The notes: generated from the letters alone by a model not told the origin. A stretch of 64,000 bases of DNA from Janthinobacterium sp. 67 (GCF_002797895.1 NZ_PGES01000001.1:2046001-2110000), one strand, 5' to 3'. Shown: positions 53,806 through 63,739, counted from the stretch's first letter. A program made the numbers and translations.

Positions 53806-56580
53806 TCATTGAACCCAGCGGCCATCGGCGGTGTCGTCGAACGCGCGCAAACCGCGGTTCGATAGCTTCTGTTCGCCGTCCGGCGCGGCGTTCGGGTCGA
53901 AGCGTGCACTCGCCTGCAATGAGAACTCTTCGCCATTGCCAAGGACGACACGGTAGCGCGGCGTGCCGTCCTGATGCGCGATGTGGATGCGGCCGAATTC
54001 GTCGGTCAAGCCGCGTTCGACTTCGGCGTCCCCCTTGTACAGCGTGTACGGCACATGCGCGTATAGCCCGCCATCCGCATGGGCCTGGATCGTATGCTGC
54101 AACTGCCCTTCGGCGGGTCCGATGGCAGGCTCCAGCTCCGGTTGCGGCCGGTTTTTGGGAGCCAGCGTTTCCAGGTTTCCATGGAACAGCGTCGGCGACG
54201 CGGTAAAAAACTGTACCTTGTCGCTAATTTCAAGCATGCAATTGGCGCCATGCAGGCGCACGCCTTTGCGGCCGCGAATATCCACCCAGTCGGTCTGGCT
54301 GATCAACTCCAGAACCTTGTTGGCGACGATATCGACCGCATCGGTTTGCGCCGCGATCTGCACCGGGCCAGCTGCGGCGATCAGTTTCATGCCCGCCTTG
54401 TGGACGAACAGGCGGAACGCCGCGCCGATGCTGGCGAACAGGCCGCCGCCGGCCGCCAGCGACAGGTCGCACCCGGTCGTCAACGCGGTGTGCTCGGCGC
54501 TGGCGATGTGCGTCGATTGCGCGGTCGTCGTTTCGATACCAGCCGGACTGGCCAGCACCAGATGCGGCTTTGATAATTCGGGAAACGCGTTTTCGCCACT
54601 GCCGGCACCGCCCTTGATCCCGGCATGCTGGGCTTTCAGCACATCGGCGGCGGCGCCCTGCTGGTCGGCACTTTCTTGCGCACCGTAATGCTGCGCCAAG
54701 GCGGCAAGCGCCTTGTGCCGTTCAGCAGCCTCGGCCAACCGGCGCAAGGTTTCATCCATACTCTTAATATGCGAGGCGGCGCCGGGGCGCGCTTCGGTGG
54801 TCAGCAACATGCCGCGCCCCGCGCGCGCCACGCCCCAGGCGTCAGACGCCAGCTCCCAGCCCTCGCCACGCGCATCCTTGCGTCCGTTGGCGTCTTCGAT
54901 GCGGCTGATGCAGCCGAGCGACAATTGGCTGTGCTGATGATCGCTTTTCAGTTGTGCCTGGATGCGCTGGTGCGTGTCATCAAACACCAGCTGGTTGCCG
55001 CGCACCCCGTAGCCGCCGCCAGGCATCAGTTCGGCGCTGCGCCAGCCTCCAAGCATGCGTTGCCCCGGCAAATTCCACGGCGGCGCATGCTTGCCGTTGT
55101 ACACAGCACCGACTATGACGGGACGGTCGATATTGCCGTCGAGAAACTGGATCAGCACTTCCTGGCCAATGCGCGGCAACGCGATCTGGCCGAACGTCTG
55201 GCCCGCCCATGGCGTCATGACCCTGATCCATGGCGAACTGCCCGCGTCGAACTTGCCCAGCCGGTCCCAGTGAAATTGCACCTTCACCCGGCCCAGACCG
55301 TCGGTATGGATGGTTTCGCCTGCCGGCCCGGTGACAATCGCCGTCTGCACGCCGGGCAATGTGCAAGGCGTGCTGTTGAACTGCCGCCCCGGATACCAGC
55401 GGATGCTCTTGCGGACGCTGCGAAAACGGTTTTCATAATGCGACTTCGCGCCCAAGCCTGCCTGGTAATTGTTGCTGGCGATATGATCGACCGACAGGAT
55501 CAGGTATTCGCGCGAGCCGATGTCCGGGCGCGCCGGCTCACCCCTGGCCGGCATGGATTGCTTGCCGCTGAAGTGTCCGCCCAGCGTGAAACTGCGCCCG
55601 GCCTGGGCGCAGCGGTGATTGCCGCCAGCGTCGAAATATTGCGCCTGGCAGTTGCTCTCCTCCAGGCGGCGTTGCGCCAGCGCTTCGCCGTCGCCCATGT
55701 CGGCATAACCATAGCCGGTATCCTGATACAGTTCATGGGCAAACACGTCGCCCTGCTGGTGCAGCGCATAGCCGCTGGCGCGGCTGGCATAGGGCTGCTT
55801 GTAGTTGAAACTGGCCAGCGTGAGCGAGCCTGAAGCGATGTTCCGTATTGCCTGCCAATCGCGTATGCCGTCGCGCTCCAGCGAGCCCGCGCCGCTGCGA
55901 AACACCATCTCGTCGGCTGTGCTGGCAAGGCCGTCGCCTGGATCGATACTGTCGCTCAGCCAGGTATTGTCGCCCAAACAGAGCGTATGGCCGTCGGCGC
56001 GATGTTCATACCAATAATGGATACCCTGGTCTTCCCAGCGCCGGTGCAGATGGTTGTAATCGGTTTCATCATGCTGGTTGGCGCAGCTTAAAATCGCTTT
56101 TTCCTCATGCAGCCGGTTTTGCCAGTCGCGCTGCACATAATGATCGAAGGTCGTTTCGCTGATGTCGATGACCGTGCGTTCGTGGAACGAGACGTTGTCC
56201 ATGCGCAGCCGGGAAAACGCCAGCCAGGGTTGCAGCACCATCTGGTAGAACGCGAAACCGCCATCGCTGCGCAACAAGCGAAATTCGCCGACATAACCAT
56301 TAAAATAACGCAAGCTGCCGTCATCACGCACCATCGAAATCGTGACCATGCGGCCCATCATGGCCGTCAGGGGGACGTGGAGATTGTCGGACAGCAGTTC
56401 GGCCTCGAAGCGGAAGTCGCGCGACATTTCCTCGTGTGCCCGCAAGCTGTTGACCAGCAGCGCGGTATCGGGCGGACCGTCCTCACGTGGAAAATCCATG
56501 CGCAGCAAGCGGCTGTCCTGGACTCGCCTGCTCGCTCCGAAAAGCCGCGCCAGATCGGCTGCCAGCTCGCCATCATCCAT
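53806..56580 (-). CDS. vgrG: T6SS spike protein VgrG with DUF2345 and C-terminal extension
   Basis: The 924-residue protein has the gp27-like base (residues about 25-400, with DETDYNHLHRRWEDQGIHYW), the gp5 OB-fold (about 430-520, LGRVKVQFHWDRLGKFDAGS, WIRVMTPWAGQTFG, RIGQEVLIQFLDGNIDRPVI), and a DUF2345 beta-helix (about 660-800). A C-terminal domain (about 810-924) includes LYKGDAEVERGLTDEFGRIH and may dock the effector. AAGGAGG precedes the ATG. No PAAR, DUF4123 chaperone or T6SS core gene is in the window, so this is an orphan cargo island. Confidence 0.93.
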   Translation of the reverse strand: MDDGELAADLARLFGASRRVQDSRLLRMDFPREDGPPDTALLVNSLRAHEEMSRDFRFEAELLSDNLHVPLTAMMGRMVTISMVRDDGSLRYFNGYVGEFRLLRSDGGFAFYQMVLQPWLAFSRLRMDNVSFHERTVIDISETTFDHYVQRDWQNRLHEEKAILSCANQHDETDYNHLHRRWEDQGIHYWYEHRADGHTLCLGDNTWLSDSIDPGDGLASTADEMVFRSGAGSLERDGIRDWQAIRNIASGSLTLASFNYKQPYASRASGYALHQQGDVFAHELYQDTGYGYADMGDGEALAQRRLEESNCQAQYFDAGGNHRCAQAGRSFTLGGHFSGKQSMPARGEPARPDIGSREYLILSVDHIASNNYQAGLGAKSHYENRFRSVRKSIRWYPGRQFNSTPCTLPGVQTAIVTGPAGETIHTDGLGRVKVQFHWDRLGKFDAGSSPWIRVMTPWAGQTFGQIALPRIGQEVLIQFLDGNIDRPVIVGAVYNGKHAPPWNLPGQRMLGGWRSAELMPGGGYGVRGNQLVFDDTHQRIQAQLKSDHQHSQLSLGCISRIEDANGRKDARGEGWELASDAWGVARAGRGMLLTTEARPGAASHIKSMDETLRRLAEAAERHKALAALAQHYGAQESADQQGAAADVLKAQHAGIKGGAGSGENAFPELSKPHLVLASPAGIETTTAQSTHIASAEHTALTTGCDLSLAAGGGLFASIGAAFRLFVHKAGMKLIAAAGPVQIAAQTDAVDIVANKVLELISQTDWVDIRGRKGVRLHGANCMLEISDKVQFFTASPTLFHGNLETLAPKNRPQPELEPAIGPAEGQLQHTIQAHADGGLYAHVPYTLYKGDAEVERGLTDEFGRIHIAHQDGTPRYRVVLGNGEEFSLQASARFDPNAAPDGEQKLSNRGLRAFDDTADGRWVQ

Positions 56581-56670
56581 TTTTCCTCCTTCGGATAGTT
56601 CCCCTAACCCATGCTAACCATGGTGAACGCTGGCATATTGACGGAACTCAAACTAGTTGCCCATACGCAA

Positions 56671-56706
56671 AAAAGCCGCATCAGCCCTGCGGCGGATGCG
56701 GCTTTT
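56671..56706. terminator. Strong bidirectional terminator-like hairpin
   Basis: AAAAGCCGCATC (56671-56682) pairs with GATGCGGCTTTT (56695-56706). A-rich sequence to the left gives a T run on the minus strand. It lies 18 bases beyond the S46 peptidase stop and insulates it from the vgrG promoter region. Confidence 0.85.
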
Positions 56707-56723
56707 ATTTCAACCAAGAAAGA

Positions 56724-58871
56724 TTATTTCTTGGCAGCTTTCGGATACTTGATGGTCATTTCCTGCAGCAGGTTATCCGCATGGTCCACTTCCTTCATCA
56801 CCCACAGCATGTAGCGGATGTCGAGGTGGATGGCGCGCGTGATGGCCGTGTCGAAGTACCAGTCCTTGGTGATCGATTCATACGTCGAATCGAAGTTCAG
56901 GCCGATCAATTCGCCGCGCTTGTTCATCACGGCCGAGCCGGAATTGCCGCCCGTGGTGTCGGCGCTGGTGAGGAAGTTGACGGGCACCGTGCCCAGTACC
57001 GGGTCGCGGAACTGCCCGTAGCGTTTTTGCTTGACGGCGTCGATCAGTCCTTGCGGCGCTTCGAACGGGGCCTTGCCCGTGACTTTCTCGACGATGCCTT
57101 CCACGGTCGTGAACGGGCCCTTGGTGATGCCATCGCGCGGCGAGTATGGCGACACGGTGCCGTATGTTACGCGCAGGGTCGAGTTGGCGTCAGGATAGAC
57201 CGGCTTGCCTTGCGACTTCTTCCACGCGATCACGGCTTGCATGTATTGCGGAATCACGCGCTCGAGGTTGCCGTCGATTTCCTTGCGGCGCTCTTCCAGC
57301 GCCAAGTCCACCGGATGCAGCTTGACGGCCAGTTGCATGAAGGCGTCGTCGGACTGGGCAACGGCGGCCTGGTCCTTTTCCAGCCAGGCCAGGCGCTTGG
57401 CCGTGTCGGCCAGTTGCGTCTGCTGGTACAGGGCGGCCACGGCGCCTGGCGCCGGCAGCAGCGCGTCCAGGCCTTGCGGATGGCTCTTCGCCGCCAGTTG
57501 CGCGTAACGCTTCAGGCCAGCTTCAAAACGTGCCTGGTCGACCTTGTTGACGTACGACTGTTCCAGACGTGCCAGACGGGCCTTGATGAAGGCCAGGTCG
57601 CGCTGCTGGAAGCCCGATTCGCGCTCGGCGTCCGCTTTCTGGCGCTCCAGCGACAAACGGTAGATGGTGCGCGCGCTTTTCAGCAAGTCGCTGTTGGTGG
57701 CCACCGTCCAGGCGAACTCTTCTTCGCTCAAGGCCATGTCGCTGGCGATCGCCGCGTCCAGTTCGGCCAGCAGGGTCGGCGACACGTTCGGCTGCTTGGC
57801 GTACCAGGCGCGGAACTCGACATCCTGCACATCCTTGATGGCGGCGATATCCTTGCGGGCGAAACCGTCGAGCAAGCCCTGGGTTTTCTTCAACACGTTG
57901 TTGATGCTTTTCACCACGCTGGCATAGCGCACGGCCGCGGCAGCGTCGCCATTGGTGGCGTCGGCCATCACGGCCAGGTCCGCCTGCAGTTCCGATACTT
58001 TCAATGGGAAGGCCGTGTCGCGCGCAAAGCGGATTTCCGCCGGCAGCTTGTAGCGGCTGGTGCGGCCGGGGTAGCCCGCCAGCAAGATGCCGTCACCGGC
58101 TTTCAAGCCTTCGGCCGAGACCACCAGGAAATCCTTCGATTTGTACGGCACGTTGTCGGGCGACGGATCGGCCGGACGGCCATCCTTGCCCACGTAGGCG
58201 CGCAGGAACGAATAGTCGCCCGTGTGGCGCGGCCATTCGTAGTTGTCGATGTCGCCGCCGAAGTTGCCGATCTTGTCCGATGGCGCGTACACGAGGCGCA
58301 CGTCGCGTATCATCATCTGGCGGATGCGGTAGTACTCGAGGCCGCGGTGGAAGGCGGGCACGGAGCAGCGGTACATCTTGTCCGTTTCGCATTCGGCGAT
58401 CAGGTCCTTGATGCGCTTTTCCACGGCTTCGTGGCGCGCGCGGCCGCTCATGTCCGCCGTCAAGCCTTTCAGCACGCGTTCGCTGACGTTCTCCACCTTG
58501 TCCGTCACATACACGAGGCTGTTCGGACCGCCCGGCAGCTCTGCGGCGCGCGTCTTGGCCAGAAAGCCGTTGGTGATGTAGTTGTGTTCCGGCGTGGAAT
58601 TGCGCTGCACGGCGCCGTACGCGCAATGGTGGTTCGTCACCACCAGGCCCGCGTCGGAAACGAAGGCTGCCGAGCAGCCGCCCAGCGACACGATGGCGCT
58701 CATCGGGTGCTTGCTCAGGTCTGCCAGTTTTTCCGCAGGAATTTCAATGCCGACCCGTTTCAGTTCGGCTTTCAGCTGTGGCAATTGGTGTGGTTGCCAC
58801 TGCCCTTCGTCGGCGTGTGCGCCGGCGAACGCGCCCATCAAGGCGACTGGTAATACGATTGTCTTGAACAA
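56724..58871 (-). CDS. S46-family dipeptidyl-peptidase (DPP7/DPP11-like), exported
   Basis: About 715 residues with a signal peptide (FKTIVLPVALMGAFAGAHA). The chymotrypsin-like triad is visible: His in VVTNHHCAYGAV, Asp in GGDIDNYEWPRHTGDY, Ser in TTGGNSGSAVMNKRGEL. S46 enzymes remove dipeptides from peptides in the periplasm. The specificity position after the serine, Gly in DPP7 and Arg in DPP11, appears to be Ser here (LNFDSTYES). A TTG at 58871 is six bases from GGAGGGG and gives a normal signal peptide; the ATG at 58886 overlaps that ribosome site, so the TTG is preferred. Confidence 0.9.
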   Translation of the reverse strand: MFKTIVLPVALMGAFAGAHADEGQWQPHQLPQLKAELKRVGIEIPAEKLADLSKHPMSAIVSLGGCSAAFVSDAGLVVTNHHCAYGAVQRNSTPEHNYITNGFLAKTRAAELPGGPNSLVYVTDKVENVSERVLKGLTADMSGRARHEAVEKRIKDLIAECETDKMYRCSVPAFHRGLEYYRIRQMMIRDVRLVYAPSDKIGNFGGDIDNYEWPRHTGDYSFLRAYVGKDGRPADPSPDNVPYKSKDFLVVSAEGLKAGDGILLAGYPGRTSRYKLPAEIRFARDTAFPLKVSELQADLAVMADATNGDAAAAVRYASVVKSINNVLKKTQGLLDGFARKDIAAIKDVQDVEFRAWYAKQPNVSPTLLAELDAAIASDMALSEEEFAWTVATNSDLLKSARTIYRLSLERQKADAERESGFQQRDLAFIKARLARLEQSYVNKVDQARFEAGLKRYAQLAAKSHPQGLDALLPAPGAVAALYQQTQLADTAKRLAWLEKDQAAVAQSDDAFMQLAVKLHPVDLALEERRKEIDGNLERVIPQYMQAVIAWKKSQGKPVYPDANSTLRVTYGTVSPYSPRDGITKGPFTTVEGIVEKVTGKAPFEAPQGLIDAVKQKRYGQFRDPVLGTVPVNFLTSADTTGGNSGSAVMNKRGELIGLNFDSTYESITKDWYFDTAITRAIHLDIRYMLWVMKEVDHADNLLQEMTIKYPKAAKK

Positions 58872-58958
58872 GATATGCCCCTCCATAAAAAGCAGGCGAA
58901 AGTATAGCCTGTCCAGGCCGTCAGGGTCGGCAAAAAATGTTCCTGCAGCAATTACCGC

Positions 58959-61073
58959 TCAGGTGACCGCGCGCGCCGCGTCCGGCAAGGGAATCTGCAG
59001 GGCCAGCCGGCAACCGGCGCCCGAGGCCGGCAAGCCCACCTCGAACTGCCCGCCCAGCGCCGTCACCCGCTCGGCGATGCCGATCAGGCCAAAGCACTGT
59101 TTCTTGCGCTGCTGCTGCGGCGTGATGCCGATGCCGTTGTCGCTGATGGCCACGTACACGGCGCAGGCATCCCAACTGAGTTCGATCTCGACCTGGCTGG
59201 CCTGGGCATGGCGCATGACGTTGCTCAGTGCTTCCTGCACGATGCGGAACAGCACGATCTCGACCTGGCTGTCGATGGCAGCAAACAGCGCCTCGTCGCG
59301 TATAAGCAGGCGGCAGGCGACGCCACTGCGCTTGCGGAAGTCGCCCACCTGCCATTCGATGGCGGCCTGCAAGCCCAGGTCCAGCGCCATCGGACGCAGT
59401 TCGTTGATGATGCCACGCACGCTCTTGATGGTCGTGTCGACATTGCTGAGCACGGCGCCAACGCGGTGGTGCAGGCGCGGATGGGAGCCTTCCGTGCGCG
59501 CGCTGAGCATGGAAATGTCGATGCGCAGCGCCAGCAGGTTTTGTCCCAGTTCATCGTGGATATCGCGCGAGATGCGCTTGCGCTCGTCTTCCTTGGCCGT
59601 TTCCAGGTGCAGCGCCAGCTGGCGCAGCTGCGCGTGCGACTGGCGCAGCGCGCCATCCATCAGCTTGCGCTCGGTAATGTCCGTGTGCGCCACCACCACG
59701 CGCAGCGGCCCTTCGCCGAGGAAACGGCTGACCCTGGCCTGCGACCAGCGGGGGCCGGAGCCCGTGGCAAATTCATACTCGAGCGCAAACGTGTCCGCAC
59801 TGCCGGCAATGACGGCGCGGATGCCGGCGGCCAGCTCGCGCCCGGCGCTGCGCTGCCAGCGCGGGTCCGTCTCGCAAAACGCCAGGTAATGCAGCGGTTT
59901 TTGCATCTGCCCGACAAAATCCAGGCAGGCCTGGTTGGCATGCACGACGCTGCCTTCCCGGTCCAGCACCAGCACCCGGTCCGTCAGCGAATCGATGGTG
60001 GCGTGAAAGAAGCGTTCGGCATCGCGCAAGGCTTCCTGCGCCCGCTCGCGCTGCTGCACTTCCAGCTGCAGATGCTGGTTGGCCCGCAGCAGCTCGGCCG
60101 TGCGGTCGATGACGCGCTGGTCCAGTTCGCGGTGCAGCTCGCGCAGATCCGCCTCGGCCAGCTTGCGCTCCGTGATATCGGAAAACACGCCGACAAAATG
60201 GCTGATCGTGCCATCCTGGGTGCGCATGGGCGTGATCGACAGCGATTCGACGAAGCGTTCGCCATTCTTGCGCCGGTTCACCAGTTCGCCATACCAGCTG
60301 CCATCCTCGTGCAGGCTGCGCCACATGGTTTCATAAAAATGCGGCAAATGCGTGCCGCCGCCAAGGAACGATGGATCGCGCCCGATGGCTTCCTCGGCCT
60401 GGTAGCCGGTGATGGTGGTGAAGGCGGGGTTGACGGAAATGATGCGGTTCTCGCTGTCCGTCACCAGCACGCCTTCGCGGATACTGTCGAGGATGACGAA
60501 GGCGCGCCGCAAGGCCGATTCGCGCGCGTGCTCGTCGCCCAGGTCCGTCACCAGCATGCGCGCCGTGGCGCTGTCCGCATCGTAATTGGCTTCGATGCGC
60601 ACCATGCCGCCCGCCGTCCCCTCGAACAGCTGCGCCTCGAGCACCTGCCGGGCGCCGCTGGCGAAGACGGCGTCGAGAAAGCGGCGGAAACCGCCTTGCG
60701 CCTGCGGCGCGATGAATTGCTCGAAACGCCGCCCCAGCAGCTGGTTCTTGTCGCGCTGCAGCAAGGCGCAGGCCGCCTCGTTGGCGCGGGTGATGACGCC
60801 CTCGGGCGCCAGTGAAAAATAACTGACGGGCGCCTGTTCATACAGCTGCGCGTAACGGTCGCGGCTGCTTTCAAATTCATTCTTCAGCTGTTCCAGCTCG
60901 GCCAGGGCCGCGTTCTGCATTTCCAGCTCGATCTGGCTGACCTGCAACTCATGCAGCTGGCGCATCACGTCTTCATTCGACTGCGGTACGGGTTGACGCT
61001 GCTGCGCCACCAATTGCTCGGCCTGCTCTCGCAACCTGGCCGGCACGTTCCCGTCGTCGAATGGTTCGCTCAT
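58959..61073 (-). CDS. PAS-containing NarL-type sensor histidine kinase
   Basis: The 704-residue protein has no membrane helix. The order is a coiled coil (residues about 35-75), PAS 1 (75-185, LYEQAPVSYFSLAPEGVITR), PAS 2 (195-315, DSIREGVLVTDSENRIISVN), a coiled coil, PAS 3 (365-480), a HisKA_3 dimerisation helix with the phospho-acceptor His in RKRISRDIHDELGQNLLALR, and an ATPase domain (590-700, ALSNVMRHAQASQ, ISDNGIG). Its partner regulator is not in the window. Its ATG overlaps the stop of the CheB-CheR fusion gene by four bases. Confidence 0.88.
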   Translation of the reverse strand: MSEPFDDGNVPARLREQAEQLVAQQRQPVPQSNEDVMRQLHELQVSQIELEMQNAALAELEQLKNEFESSRDRYAQLYEQAPVSYFSLAPEGVITRANEAACALLQRDKNQLLGRRFEQFIAPQAQGGFRRFLDAVFASGARQVLEAQLFEGTAGGMVRIEANYDADSATARMLVTDLGDEHARESALRRAFVILDSIREGVLVTDSENRIISVNPAFTTITGYQAEEAIGRDPSFLGGGTHLPHFYETMWRSLHEDGSWYGELVNRRKNGERFVESLSITPMRTQDGTISHFVGVFSDITERKLAEADLRELHRELDQRVIDRTAELLRANQHLQLEVQQRERAQEALRDAERFFHATIDSLTDRVLVLDREGSVVHANQACLDFVGQMQKPLHYLAFCETDPRWQRSAGRELAAGIRAVIAGSADTFALEYEFATGSGPRWSQARVSRFLGEGPLRVVVAHTDITERKLMDGALRQSHAQLRQLALHLETAKEDERKRISRDIHDELGQNLLALRIDISMLSARTEGSHPRLHHRVGAVLSNVDTTIKSVRGIINELRPMALDLGLQAAIEWQVGDFRKRSGVACRLLIRDEALFAAIDSQVEIVLFRIVQEALSNVMRHAQASQVEIELSWDACAVYVAISDNGIGITPQQQRKKQCFGLIGIAERVTALGGQFEVGLPASGAGCRLALQIPLPDAARAVT

Positions 61074-63721
61074 GACACGTTCTCGCCGCTATGGCCGCCC
61101 GCCACGGCGCCGGACTGGATCTGGCGCAGCTGGGCTTCCAGCAGTTTCGATTCCGTGATGTTGATGAAGGTCACCACCACGCCATCGATCACATTTTCAA
61201 TCGTACGGTACGGCATGATGCGCACGTTGTACCAGCGCCCGGTCTTGGTCGGCACCTGCCGCTCGCAAAACACGAGGCTGCGGATGACTTCCAGCGCATC
61301 GTCTTCCAGGCCCGGATAGTCGAGGTCGTTGACGATGTCGCTGAGCGGGCGGCGCAAGTCCGTCTGGATCAGCTTGTAGATTTGCGTGGCCGGCGCCGTG
61401 AAGCGGCGGATGCGCAAGTCGCTGTCGAGGAAAATGGTGGCGATGTCGGTGCTGTTGAGCAGGTTTTTCATGTCGCTGTTGACCAGCGACAAATCGTCCA
61501 CCTTCGATTGCAGCTCGGCATTGACCGTGTACAGCTCTTCATTGAGCGACTGCATCTCTTCCTTCGAGGTGGTCAGCTCCTCGTTCGTCGATTGCAGCTC
61601 TTCATTGGTCGACTGCAATTCCTCGTTGGCCGATTTCAGTTCCTCGCGCGACGTCTGCATCTCGTCGCGCACGGCCTGGATTTCATTGCGCGCCTGCGCC
61701 AGCTGCTGTTCCAGTTCCAGCACCTTGGGATTCGGCGAGCGGCCGCGGCGCACCTCGGACGCCAAAGGCGCGCTGGAAAACGTCACGAAGACCATGCCGC
61801 GCAAGGATTCGGGCTGGCTCAGCGCTTCGGCGCTCAGGTCCACGCCCAGCGACTGTCCCAGGTGATCCCTGACCACGAGGCCCTTCAGGCGCACCACGCT
61901 TTCGCTTTGCAGGGCTTGCTTGATCAGGCCGGCCAATTCATAGCGCAAGCCTTCGCGCGCCATGGCGTGGATATTCCAGTTGGCCTTGCCGGCCGCCGGC
62001 TCCAGGAAGGCGCCCGTGCGGCCATTGATGTACAGGATGTCGCCATCCTGGTTCAGCAGCGCGGCGGCAGGCGAATATTTCTGGAGCAATAATTGCTCGA
62101 CATGGGATTGTATCTTTCCAGTCATGCTGACTTCTCTCGTGTCGCTAGGTGTAGGGGGGGATGCCAACGATACCTTGGTGGGGAAATACGTGGGCAAACG
62201 CTGGCGCGCCAGGTTGTCGAGGCGGCGGTACAGCCGGGTCGACGTGGTCAGCGGCGAAAACAGGTCGGAAAAATGGCCGGGCGTGTCAGCGCTGCCCAGC
62301 AGCAAGATTCCGTCGCGGTTCAGGGCGTAATGAAACAAGGGTATCAAACGCTGCTGCAACTTGGCATTGAGGTAAATCAACAGGTTGCGGCAGCACAGGA
62401 TGTCGAGCTTGGTGAACGGCGGATCCGAAATGATGTTTTGCTGGGCAAAAATGATCGTGTTGCGTATCTCTTTCTTCACGTGGTAGCCGTTCTTGTCATT
62501 GACAAAGAAACGTTCGAGCCGTTCGGCGGACACGTCGCTGACGATGCTGTGAGGAAAGCGGCCCTGGCGCGCGCGGTCGATCGCGTCGGCCGACAGGTCG
62601 GTGGCAAAAATCTGCAAGCTGTATTTCGACGGCGGATTGATGCTGGCCACCACTTCATGGAAGACCATGGCCAGCGAATACGCTTCCTCGCCCGTGGAGC
62701 AGGCGGGCACCCAGGCCTTGAAGGCGCGCCCGTCCGGATGGGCCGCCAGCAATTGCGGCAAGGCCACCATCTTCAGGTATTCCCACACCTTGGGGTCGCG
62801 GAAAAAGCTCGTCACGCCGATCAGCAACTCCTTGAACAGCAAGTCGATTTCGGCGGGATTGGCGCGCAAGTACGGCACGTATTCTTCCATCGACGTCATT
62901 TGATACAAGCTCATGCGTCGTTCGATGCGCCGCAGCACCGTGTTGATCTTGTAATCGGTAAAGCTGTTGCCCGTGTGCTCGGACAGCAAGGCAACAATTT
63001 CCTGCAGGGAATTGCGCCCGTTCGGCTCATGCCCTGGCAAGCTGAGAAAGCTGCTGCGGAACAGATAGGTGATGATCTTGTCCGGCATCTTGTCGGGAAA
63101 ATCGACCAGGTCCACCACTTCGGCGGCTATCGCGCTTTGCGGCATCATGTCGAACTTGGCCGTATCGGGATGCTGGGCCAGGGTCAGGCCGCCGGCCTGC
63201 TTGATCGCCTGCAAGCCACGCGTGCCGTCGCTGCCCATGCCGGAAAAAACCACGCCGACGGCCAATTCACCCATGTCGCTTGCCAGGCTCTCGAAGAAGG
63301 TATTGATGGGCAAGCGGTGGCCGCGCAGCTGCACCGGCTCGCTGAGCACGAAACGCCCCTTGGACAGGCCCAGGTCGGCATTCGACGGTATCACATAGAT
63401 ATGATTGGGCCGCAACTCCGCCTGGTGCGTGATTTCCGTGACGGGAATGCTGGTGGCGCGTTGCAGCAGTTCCGGCAGCATGGCCTTTTGCGTGGGATCG
63501 AGATGCTGGATCACCACGTAGGCAATCCCGCTTTCCTGCGGCACGTTGGCCAGGAAAGCGACGATGGGATCGAGCCCGCCGGCGGAAGCGCCGATGGCCA
63601 CCACCGGGAAAACGATGGCGGCCACTTCGGGAACGGAAGCATTGCTGTGTTTACTGCGTGTCATCGTCGGCAAGAATGCAGCCACGGCCAAAGCGTCAGG
63701 CTGGAATTGATAATCTTGCAT
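61070..63721 (-). CDS. CheB-CheR-PAS fusion signalling protein
   Basis: About 883 residues. Residues about 30-220 are a CheB methylesterase domain with its triad in VVAIGASAGGLDPI, VIQHLDPTQK and FSGMGSDGTRGL, but no receiver domain. Residues about 235-490 are a CheR methyltransferase (RIERRMSLYQ, WVPACSTGEEAYSLAMVFHE, LDILCCRNLLIYL). A coiled coil with repeated EELQSTN units (about 635-735) and a PAS domain (about 740-860) follow. The ATG at 63721 is preferred to an upstream TTG at 63733. Overlap with the kinase gene implies one pathway; such fusions often act outside flagellar chemotaxis. Confidence 0.9.
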   Translation of the reverse strand: MQDYQFQPDALAVAAFLPTMTRSKHSNASVPEVAAIVFPVVAIGASAGGLDPIVAFLANVPQESGIAYVVIQHLDPTQKAMLPELLQRATSIPVTEITHQAELRPNHIYVIPSNADLGLSKGRFVLSEPVQLRGHRLPINTFFESLASDMGELAVGVVFSGMGSDGTRGLQAIKQAGGLTLAQHPDTAKFDMMPQSAIAAEVVDLVDFPDKMPDKIITYLFRSSFLSLPGHEPNGRNSLQEIVALLSEHTGNSFTDYKINTVLRRIERRMSLYQMTSMEEYVPYLRANPAEIDLLFKELLIGVTSFFRDPKVWEYLKMVALPQLLAAHPDGRAFKAWVPACSTGEEAYSLAMVFHEVVASINPPSKYSLQIFATDLSADAIDRARQGRFPHSIVSDVSAERLERFFVNDKNGYHVKKEIRNTIIFAQQNIISDPPFTKLDILCCRNLLIYLNAKLQQRLIPLFHYALNRDGILLLGSADTPGHFSDLFSPLTTSTRLYRRLDNLARQRLPTYFPTKVSLASPPTPSDTREVSMTGKIQSHVEQLLLQKYSPAAALLNQDGDILYINGRTGAFLEPAAGKANWNIHAMAREGLRYELAGLIKQALQSESVVRLKGLVVRDHLGQSLGVDLSAEALSQPESLRGMVFVTFSSAPLASEVRRGRSPNPKVLELEQQLAQARNEIQAVRDEMQTSREELKSANEELQSTNEELQSTNEELTTSKEEMQSLNEELYTVNAELQSKVDDLSLVNSDMKNLLNSTDIATIFLDSDLRIRRFTAPATQIYKLIQTDLRRPLSDIVNDLDYPGLEDDALEVIRSLVFCERQVPTKTGRWYNVRIMPYRTIENVIDGVVVTFINITESKLLEAQLRQIQSGAVAGGHSGENVS

Positions 63722-63739
63722 TCTAGCACTCAAGATGCG

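Noticed and set aside
56487..58853. Long plus-strand frame opposite the S46 peptidase
   Set aside because: It spans the terminator and mirrors the codon pattern of the peptidase gene; no domain is seen.
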